From JALOLG01 sp963776935 (GTDB lineage Bacteria > Actinomycetota > Acidimicrobiia > Acidimicrobiales > Ilumatobacteraceae): 64,000 nucleotides of DNA. Each line of letters opens with the position of its first letter. The first letter of the stretch is position 1. Shown in pieces: positions 56,921 to 64,000 of this stretch. Location: contig CAVZOP010000006.1 in assembly GCA_963776935.1 (NCBI GenBank), forward strand, positions 62,001 to 126,000, read 5' to 3'. A program made the position numbers and the translations under genes. Below the pieces are notes generated by a model that had not been told where the DNA came from, searched no databases, and saw only the letters and a list, made by a program, of their open reading frames with translations.

Positions 56921-59828
56921 ATGCGGCGTCCCTCCGATCTTCCTCGCCGTCGCGCCTTTGGCAGGGTCAGTGCCCGGGTCGTCCTCATCGTCGTCGCCGT
57001 CTTGCTGTTCGCCCTGATCGTGTTCGGACGGGCACTCGCCAGGTTCTACGTCGACTACTTGTGGCACGACTCGCTCGGACGCAGCGACGTGTTCTGGGGC
57101 GTGCTGTGGACGAAGATCGCGCTGTTCCTGGCGTTCCTCGCGATGTTCCTCGTGCTCGCCGGGCTCAACTTGTACATCGCCGATCGGACCGCGCCGAAGA
57201 CGTTCCCGGCCAACGTGCACCCGTACGTCGAACGCTTCCACGAGGTGTTCGGGCACCGCCTCCGTCTCGTGCGCTACGGCACCGCGGCCGTGCTCGCCCT
57301 GATCCTCGCGCTCCCCGCCTCGGGACACTGGCAGGACTGGATGCTGTTCCGCAACAGCACGCCGTTCGGTGTGGAGGACGCGCAGTTCGGTGCCGACGTC
57401 AGCTTCTACGTGTTCGAGTTGCCGTTCATCTCGTTCGTGATCGACTGGTTGTTCGCGGCGATGGTGGTCGTGCTGCTGCTCACGCTGGCCGCCCACCTCC
57501 TGAACGGCGGCGTGCTGTTCGCGTCGTCGACCCCGAGCGTGCGGGCGGCGACGAAGGCCCACCTCGCCGTGCTGCTCGCGGTCCTCGCGGCGCTCAAGGC
57601 CGCCGACTACTGGCTGACCCGCTACGAGCTCACGAACGAGAATCGCGGGTTCGTGCAGGGCGCGACCTACACCGTGGTCAAAGCGCAGCTCCCCGCGCTG
57701 ATGCTGCTGATCCTCATCGCCCTGCTCACCGCCGGCTTGTTCCTGTCGACGATCCGCACCAACCGCTGGCGCCTGCCGCTGGTCGCGTCCGGGCTGTGGC
57801 TGGTGGTGTTGCTGATCGGTGGCCTCATCTACCCCGCACTGGTGCAATCGCTCGTCGTGAAGCCCAACCAGGCCGACCGCGAGGCGCCGTACATCGAGCG
57901 CAACGTGATCGCCACTCGCCAGGCGATGGGGCTCGGCGACGTCGACGTCGAGCCGATCAGCTTCGGCACGCTCACCGCGGCGGAGGTGGAAGCCGACCTC
58001 GGGCCGATTGCGCGACGTGAGGCTGCTGAACCCGGTCGAGATGAAGTCCCGCTTCCGGGTCGACGAGGGCCAGGTCGCCGGCCTTGCCATCGACGATCTC
58101 GATGTCGACCGCTACATGCTCGACGGGCGCGTCGAGGAGGTGCTCATCGCCGCCCGCGAGCTCGACCTCCAGGGGAGCGCCAACCAGAGTTGGCAGGGAC
58201 GGCACCTCGTGAACACCCGCGGGTGCGGCGTCGTGCTGGCGCCTGCCAGCCGCGTCACGCAGACGGATCGTCCTGCCTACCAGGACGTCGAGCTGACACG
58301 GCCCGAGCTGTACTTCAGTCCGAGCATGACGAGCTACGCCATCGCCCGCACCGACGAGGCCGAGCGTGGCTGTGGCGACGACGCCGTCTACGAGGGCAAC
58401 CGCGGGGTTCGCATGTCGTCGTTCGCCCGCCGTGCCGCGTTCGCGCTCGCCTTTCTCGACTACAACGTCGTGGGATCCGGCGCGATCAAGGCCGACTCGC
58501 AGATGTTGTGGGTCCGCGACGTGCGCGATCGGGTGGCGAAGCTGGCGCCGTTCTTGTCGTTCGACGGCGACCCGTATCCGGTCGTGATCGACGGTGCGAT
58601 CACGTGGGTGCTCGATGGCTACACGAGCACCGCGAGCTTCCCGTATGCCCAGCGCATCGGCAACGTCGAGCTGACGACGAACTCCGGGATCCCGCGTGAC
58701 GCGAACTACGTCCGCAACAGCGTGAAGGCCACCGTCGACGCCTATGACGGCACCGTCACGTTCTACGCGGCCGAGGACGACGATCCGATCCTGCAGGCGT
58801 GGGAGGGTGCGTTCCCCGATCTGTTCACCCCGATCAGCGAGATGCCGGCGGAGCTTCGCGAGCACCTGCGCTATCCGGAGGACCTGTTCCGGGTTCAGAC
58901 CGACCTGTACTCCAAGTACCAGCTGGCGCCTGAGAACTTCTTCCAGCGTGAGGGGGCGTGGTCGGTGGCGCAGGCGCCGAACGTCGCGCCACGCATCTCC
59001 ACGTCGTCCCTCTCCGGTGACCTGGCGGAAGAGACCGCGGCGACCGAGTTCGCGACGGAATCACAGGCCGCTCGGTTCGTGCCGTACTACACCCTCTTCC
59101 GTAACCGCGTCACCCAGGAGGACGAGTTCGTGCTGCTGCGCCCGTTCGTCCCCTTCTCGCGTGACGACCTCCGCACCGAGCTGCAGGCGTTCATGACGGC
59201 GTCGAGCGACCCGGAGTCGTACGGGCGGCTGACCGCGTACGTCGTGGAGGGCGACCTTCCAGAGGGACCGCTGAGGGTGTCCAGCCAGGCGGAGTCGGAG
59301 CCGCTGATCAGCCGAGAGATCTCGTTGCAGGACAACGAGGAGAGCGGCACGCAGGTGCGCTTCGGCGACATGCAACTCGTCCCGATCGGTGACGGGCTGG
59401 TGTTCGTTCGGCCGTTCTACATCGAGGTCCAGCAGCAGGGCCAGATCCCGCTCGTGACCGAGTACCGGTTCGTGATCGTCTCCTACAACGAGCAGGCCGT
59501 GCACGCGACGTCGCTCAGCGAGGCGTTCGCGTTGCTGTTCCCCGGTTTCGATGCCGACGTCGGCGACCGCGTTCCCGACACCTCGGGCGAGGTGCCCGAC
59601 AGTGTTCCCGACGAGACCGACGCCGACGAGCCCACCGAACCCGAGACCGACACCACCCGGCCACCGATCGACGAAGGTGCGACGGCCGCCGAGCTGCTCG
59701 CCGAGGCCGAAGCCCTGTTCACCGAGGCCGAGGCCCAGCTGCGCTCGAACGGGGATCTCGGCGCCTACCAGCAACGCGTCGACGAAGCCCGCGACCTCAT
59801 CGCCCGCGCCCTGGAACTATTGGGTTAG
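56921..59828 (+). CDS. UPF0182-family large membrane protein, one frame break
   Basis: About 968 residues. Some seven N-terminal spans (ARVVLIVVAVLLFALIVFGRAL first; NVHPYVERFHEVFGHRLRL loop) precede a large extracytoplasmic domain: LRDVRLLNPVEMKSRF, AARELDLQGSANQSWQGRHLVNTRGCGVVLAPASRV, RPELYFSPSMTSYAIARTDEAE, RRAAFALAFLDYNVVGSGAIKADSQMLWVRDVRDRV, LDGYTSTASFPYAQR. The C-terminus has a Pro/Asp/Thr linker and a coiled coil. The COG1615/UPF0182 family is typical of actinobacteria and of unknown role. One base is surplus near 58,008. The gene overlaps the next by four bases tail to tail. Confidence 0.95.
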
Positions 59829-60324
59829 CCCCGTCGCCAGCGCTCGGCGATTTCGGCCAGGTCCTGGCGGAAGGCGATCTGGTAGCGGGCCTGTTCGCCG
59901 GCGAGCCGGGTCTGGGCGTCGCGGAGCTGCGCCGAGGGTGGCCTCGTCGATGCGCTTCCGCCTCGGTGCGCTTGCCGAGCGTGTCGATGTCGTCGCTGAG
60001 CTCGCCGAGCTGGTTGGCGAGCTCGGTCGAGATGGTCGTGATCCGGCGGTCGAGCGCTTCGAGGCGCACCGTGAGTCGCGCGATCTGGGCCCGGACCGCC
60101 TCGAGCTCGGCGGCGCCGACCGCCGGTGGCGCGCTCGGCGTCGGCGGCTCGGGTGGCGGCGCGGTGATCGGCGTCTCCATCCGCTCGGTCAGCGAGCGGA
60201 TCTTCGAGCCGAGCTCGGCCTTGGCGGCGTCGGATTCGTCGAGCCGCTCGCGGAGCTCGCCGAGGCCGGTCCGGAGGCGTTCCAGCTCACCCGGGTCCTC
60301 GCTGCGGCGCTTGAACAGTCCCAT
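59825..60324 (-). CDS. coiled-coil protein of unknown function, frame breaks
   Basis: MGLFKRRSEDPGELERLRTGLGELRERLDESDAAKAELGSKIRSLTERM is a coiled coil, followed by a Pro-rich hinge (APPPEPPTPSAPPAV) and a second coiled coil (LEAVRAQIARLTVRLEALDRRITTISTELANQLGELSDDI). Removing two surplus bases near 59,925-59,955 gives the end LRDAQTRLAGEQARYQIAFRQDLAEIAERWRRG. About 166 residues, soluble. I know similar short proteins in actinobacteria only as hypothetical. Confidence 0.7.
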
Positions 60325-60375
60325 GGCTCGGGTATCACCGTAGCCCCCGCGTGGACCGCTCCGGGGTGAGCCTGC

Positions 60376-61579
60376 TCAGGGGCGTCCGGCAGGAAGGTCG
60401 AACAACTGACGCGCGTTGTCGCCGAGGAACTTGGCCCGATCAGCTCTCGGGGAACGCACTCGCCAGCTCGTCGAGGTCGTCGACGTACTCCGGCGTGTGA
60501 TCGGCGTGCGGGAAGTCCGACGCCCACATGAACCGCTCGACGCCGAACCGCTCGGCGAGCGCCGGGATCGTGCGCTCGTCGGGATCGCAGCTGATCCAGA
60601 CGCGCTCGCGGAAGTAGTCGCTCGGCTTGTGTTCGAGCGGCACGCGTTGACCGATGAACGTGTGGCTGTAGACGGCATCGATGCGGTCGAGCCAGTACCC
60701 GATCCATCCGCCGCCCGATTCGAGCACGAGCACCTTGAGCCGCGGGAACTGGTCGAACACGCCGTAGTCGAACAGGGTCGTGAACTGGTGGCGCACGCCA
60801 TCGGACGCCTGCACCGAGGCCAGCAGCCGGAGCTGCTTGACGTTCTCCCACGACCCCATGCGCGTGCCCTTGGTCCACTGCGGCTCGAACGTCGGATGGA
60901 TCGCGAACGGCACGCCGAGGTCCTGGGCGGCGGCGAACACCGGGTTGTTGTCGGGATGACCGAGCGGCCGACCGTTGTGGTTGAACGGGGCGACGTAGGC
61001 GCCCTTGGCGCCCTCGCCGACCGCGCGTTCGAGCTCCTTGGCCGCCGCCACCGGATCGGTCAGCGACAGGTGCGCGGTCGGCACGAGGCGCGGCGAGTCG
61101 GCGCAGAACTCGCAGATCCACCGGTTGTACGCGCGCGTGTAGGCCTGCGAGAGCTCGGGGTCCTCGAGCTCGGCCTCCCAGAGCAGGCCGACCGTCGTGT
61201 AGAGGATGGCGATGTCGATGTTCTCGGCGTCGAGCACATCGAGCCGTTCGTTCGGATCCATCGCGCCGTACGGCGATTCGCGCAGATAGGTGCGCTCGGG
61301 ATCGAACTGCATCGAGCGCAGGTCGGGATCGCCCATCGCGCCGAGCGTCGACGGAAACCCCTTGCGGGCCATCTGCGATCGCTTGCCGTCGATCTCCAGT
61401 TCCTCGAGCCCGTTCTCGTCGATCACGATCCGCAGCGCACGGTCGCGGAACTTCGGATCGATGTAGGTCTCCCAGAGGTCGGGCGGCTCGAGGATGTGTC
61501 CGTCGGCGTCGACCGCGCCGTCGTGCACAAGGGGATGGGCGGCGTGGATCGGCTTTTGCGCTTGGATCGTCAATGTCAT
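60376..61579 (-). CDS. amidohydrolase family 2 (ACMSD-like) enzyme, one frame break
   Basis: About 400 residues: DGAVDADGHILEPPDLWETYI has the metal-site D-x-H-like start, then FDPERTYLRESPYGAMDPNERLDVLDAENIDIAILYTTVG, GAYVAPFNHNGRPLGHPDNNPVFAAAQDLGVPFAIHPTF, LESGGGWIGYWLDRIDAV and MWASDFPHADH with the metal/catalytic Asp. Family members decarboxylate or hydrolyse aromatic and related acids (for example ACMSD, resorcylate decarboxylase). After a surplus base near 60,440 the end reads RAKFLGDNARQLFDLPAG, as expected for the family. ATG 61579 chosen. Confidence 0.9.
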
Positions 61580-61694
61580 CGTCGGCCCCAGTCGTCGTCG
61601 TTTCGTCACTTGCGTCGGCCCTGGTCAAGGTGGCCCTGACGAAATCTGATGATAGGACTGCAACAGATCGCGTTGCCCAGGCGTGAGAGAGGTA

Positions 61695-62180
61695 ATGGAC
61701 ATCACCGTGACCGGCGCCAGCGCACCCTCGGCGGCGAGCGATTGGACCGGCTCGGCGGTCGTGTACGCGAGTGCGTACCGCGAGCTGCTGCGGGTCGCCT
61801 TCGTGCTGACGGGTTCCGGCCCGGTGGCCGAAGACGTCGTCCACGACGTGTTCGCCGTCGTCGGGCCTCGAATCGCGACGCTCGACGATCCCGTTCCGTA
61901 TCTCAGGGTCGCCGTCGTGAACCGGTGCCGGTCGCTCCACCGCCATACCGTCCGTGCGCCACGTCCGGAGCCGGCCCGCGACGTCGAGCTCGATGTCGCG
62001 CTGGTGGAACTGCGCGACGCGCTCGCCGCGCTCCCGATCCGGCAGCGCACTGCGATCGTGTTGCGCTACCTGTGTGATCTCGACGACGCCGAGATCGCCA
62101 CCATCCTGAACTGCCGTCGGGCGACCGTTCGCAGCCACGTCAAGCGTGGCTTGGCCCAACTCCGTGAGGTGATCAAGTGA
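61695..62180 (+). CDS. ECF-type RNA polymerase sigma factor (SigE-like)
   Basis: A 161-residue sigma factor in one frame: region 2 VVYASAYRELLRVAFVLTGSGPVAEDVVHDVFAVV with DDPVPYLRVAVVNRCRSLHR, region 4 LRDALAALPIRQRTAIVLRYLCDLDDAEIATILNCRRATVRSHVKRGLAQLREVI. It belongs to the same small-ECF group as the gene at 6,749. The stop overlaps the GTG of the next gene (GTGA), so the membrane protein that follows is made with it and may control it. Confidence 0.9.
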   Translation: MDITVTGASAPSAASDWTGSAVVYASAYRELLRVAFVLTGSGPVAEDVVHDVFAVVGPRIATLDDPVPYLRVAVVNRCRSLHRHTVRAPRPEPARDVELDVALVELRDALAALPIRQRTAIVLRYLCDLDDAEIATILNCRRATVRSHVKRGLAQLREVIK

Positions 62181-64000
62181 ACCGCGCGATCGACCCCGAA
62201 CTCGGCGAGATCGAGACGTTGCTGCGGCGCCGTCTCAACGAGCTCGCCGACCATGCTCCCGTCACCGTCCGTCAACCCCACGAGCTCACCGTCTCGCCGT
62301 CGACCGACGCCGTGCCCAACCGACGTCGGCGGGCCGCCGGCATCGGCGCCACGATCGCGGTGATCGCCGGTGGGATCGGGATCTCGACCGTTGCGTTCCA
62401 GGGTGCCAGCAACCCCGGCGGCGCGGATTCGCCCGAGGAGGCGGTCCGCGAGTTTGCCGAGGCGGCCGAACGCGAGGACGTGCTCGGGATGATCGATGTC
62501 GCGCTGCCCGAGGAGGTCACCGCGCTGCGCGCCGTCTTCGAGGACGCCACCAACGAGGTCGAGCGGGTCGGGATCCTCGACGAGTCGTTCTCGCTCGCCG
62601 CGGTCGCGGGCATCGACATCACGCTCCCCGGTCTCACCTTGACGACGGAGAACGTCGGCGCCGACCTCGCCGTCGTGACGGCCACCGGGGGCACTGCCAA
62701 CGCGACGTTCGATCCGACGGTGTTCCCACTCGGGTCGGTCGTCCGCGAGGTGTTGGGCGACGAGCTGGCGGCCAGCCAGCTGTCGCATCCGCTTGGCGCC
62801 ACGGACCCCAGCGTGATGCTCGCGACCGTCGCCCGCGATGGCCGCTGGTACGTGAGCCTCGGCTTCACGGTGGCCGAGTACGCACGGGTCGCGGCGGGTG
62901 CCGAGTTCCCGCCGCCGATCACGATCGAGCGGGTCGGGCTCGACTCGCCGGAGGCCGCGGCGCTGAACTTCTACGAACGGCTCGCCGCGCTCGACCTCGA
63001 AGGTGCGATGGCGACGATGGCGCCAGGGGAGGGCGACGCGTTGCTGCGGTACTCCCCGCTCTTCCTCCCGAACGCGGCCGGCCGCTATCGAGGGCGGCCG
63101 CGCCGACGGCCTGACGGTGTCGATCAGCGACGTCGAGTTCGAGACGTCGGGGAGTGGCGATCACCGCACGCTGACTCCCGTGTCGTTCGTCGTAGACGGC
63201 ACCGTGCCGTCGACGTGGGGATCGGGGATGGTCGCCGACCCGACGCTCCCGACCATCGTCTACTCCATGGACGGCCGGTACGCGGTCGTGCCCGCAGGTG
63301 AGCAAGTCCCGGCCACGATCGACGAGCTCGAGCTGTGTCAGCGATTCCCGGGGCGCGCTCGGTGCACGAACCAGACGTACGAGATGCCGGACGGGACGAT
63401 CGAGCCGCTCGAGTTCCCGTCGGACGGCTCGGAAGGACCTCAGCCGTTCCGGGTCGAGCGGCGCGACGGCTGCACCGACCTCACCGGTCCCGGCATCGAG
63501 AACACTGCTCCCCGGGATCGGCACGTGGGCCTCGTCGGCGGGCAGCACCGCGCTCCGAGGTCGAGGGCGGTCACCGGTTCTGGCGGGTCGGAGCTGTTCG
63601 CCGGCTCGATCGGCCTGCTGTTCGGTTCCGGTCTCCCGACGGAGTTGCCGAGCATCTCGGTCGTGGAGTCGGACGGCCAGTGGTACGTCTCGCCGATCGG
63701 GACCGTCGGTGCGGCGGTCGTCGGCATGTTCCGGTCCGTGCCCGACGACGCCAACCTGATCGACACGCCCTTGGCCCCGTGGCTGTTCCAGGGGATGGGT
63801 CGCCAGACGATGGACTCGACGCTCGCCGCCGGCGAGACGGTCCCACCGGAGTGCGATCCGGTCGTGACGGTCGGCGCCGACGGGGTCGCCGACGGTCATC
63901 CCCGATCCACCCGTGGGCGAGATCCGCGCCTGCGTGAACGCGCTGTTCACCGGTCGACTCCAGAGCGGCAGCGGCGAGCGGCAGCTTCATGCCCGCGCCA
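62177..64000 (+). CDS. membrane-anchored extracellular protein behind sigma factor, frame breaks, runs off window
   Basis: The cytosolic N-terminus (IETLLRRRLNELADHAPVTVRQPHEL) resembles that of the kelch protein at 7,307 (RLREHLSAVDRAPVV), and is followed by a basic stop-transfer and one span (GIGATIAVIAGGIGISTVAF). Outside lie two similar segments with AVREFAEAAEREDVLGMIDVALPEE and AALNFYERLAALDLEGAMATMAPGEG, and VARDGRWYVSLGFTVAEYA / VVESDGQWYVSPIGTV, suggesting a repeated domain of about 180 residues. The gene passes through frames 2-0-1-2-0 with four surplus bases between 63,090 and 63,600. Probable sigma-factor partner; the C-terminus is outside the window. Confidence 0.7.

Overview
The window is 64 kb of very GC-rich DNA with dense genes, frequent GTG starts and 4-base ATGA/GTGA overlaps. 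It encodes actinobacterial families: PAC2, UPF0182, DUF3263, LytR_C, a PDZ/Lon-type S16 protease, HemQ-type coproheme decarboxylase, an SCO6745-like protein and many luciferase-like (LLM/F420-type) oxidoreductases. An actinobacterium, most likely from the Acidimicrobiia (Ilumatobacter-like), fits best. That placement is inference from gene content, because there is no rRNA or tRNA here.

Layout. 1-6.7 kb: end of a GGDEF gene, a methyltransferase/LLM pair, a LigM-like tetrahydrofolate-dependent demethylase, a sortase-like protein and an FAD oxidase. 6.7-13.2 kb: an ECF sigma factor with a membrane-anchored kelch protein, small membrane proteins, a large NB-ATPase/LuxR regulator and a lipoprotein. 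13.2-19.6 kb: a Ser/Gly-tailed membrane protein, a two-component system, a secreted protein with a duplicated Cys motif, and a desaturase/metallopeptidase/zinc-ribbon operon. 19.8-23.8 kb: a cytosolic periplasmic-binding-fold sensor fused to PAS, GGDEF and EAL domains, a DksA-like protein and Ohr. 23.8-31.2 kb: an ABC importer operon with two single-Cys AhpD-like proteins and three LLM oxidoreductases. 31.2-34.4 kb: a zinc regulon (znuB, znuA, Zur-type box, znuC, zur). 34.4-38.9 kb: PLP decarboxylase, uridine kinase, DUF3263, LytR_C, glycerate kinase and a MoaD-like protein. 39-40.8 kb: groEL behind two overlapping CIRCE operators, bracketed by two copies of an unusual inverted repeat. 40.8-50.3 kb: two divergent aquaporins, an ATP-grasp protein, FdhD, HemQ, a LIV-type binding protein, GlnD, a NUDIX protein and PAC2. 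50.3-53.9 kb: a thioredoxin-fold redoxin with an in-frame TGA in its active site (WASY-TGA-GC) and a hairpin after it, i.e. a probable selenoprotein, coupled to a 50-residue protein. 53.9-64 kb: PDZ-S16 protease, a DivIVA-like coiled-coil protein with a Cys/His C-terminal module, UPF0182, an amidohydrolase, and a second ECF sigma factor with its membrane-anchored partner, which runs off the window.

Two things matter most to a reader. First, more than half of the longer genes are broken by single-base frame changes, and almost all need one surplus base removed. That bias suggests insertion-type sequencing error rather than real gene decay, so I annotate these as genes spanning the breaks. Second, the redoxin TGA near 51,125 is not of that kind: the frame is intact on both sides and the codon sits exactly where the active-site cysteine belongs.
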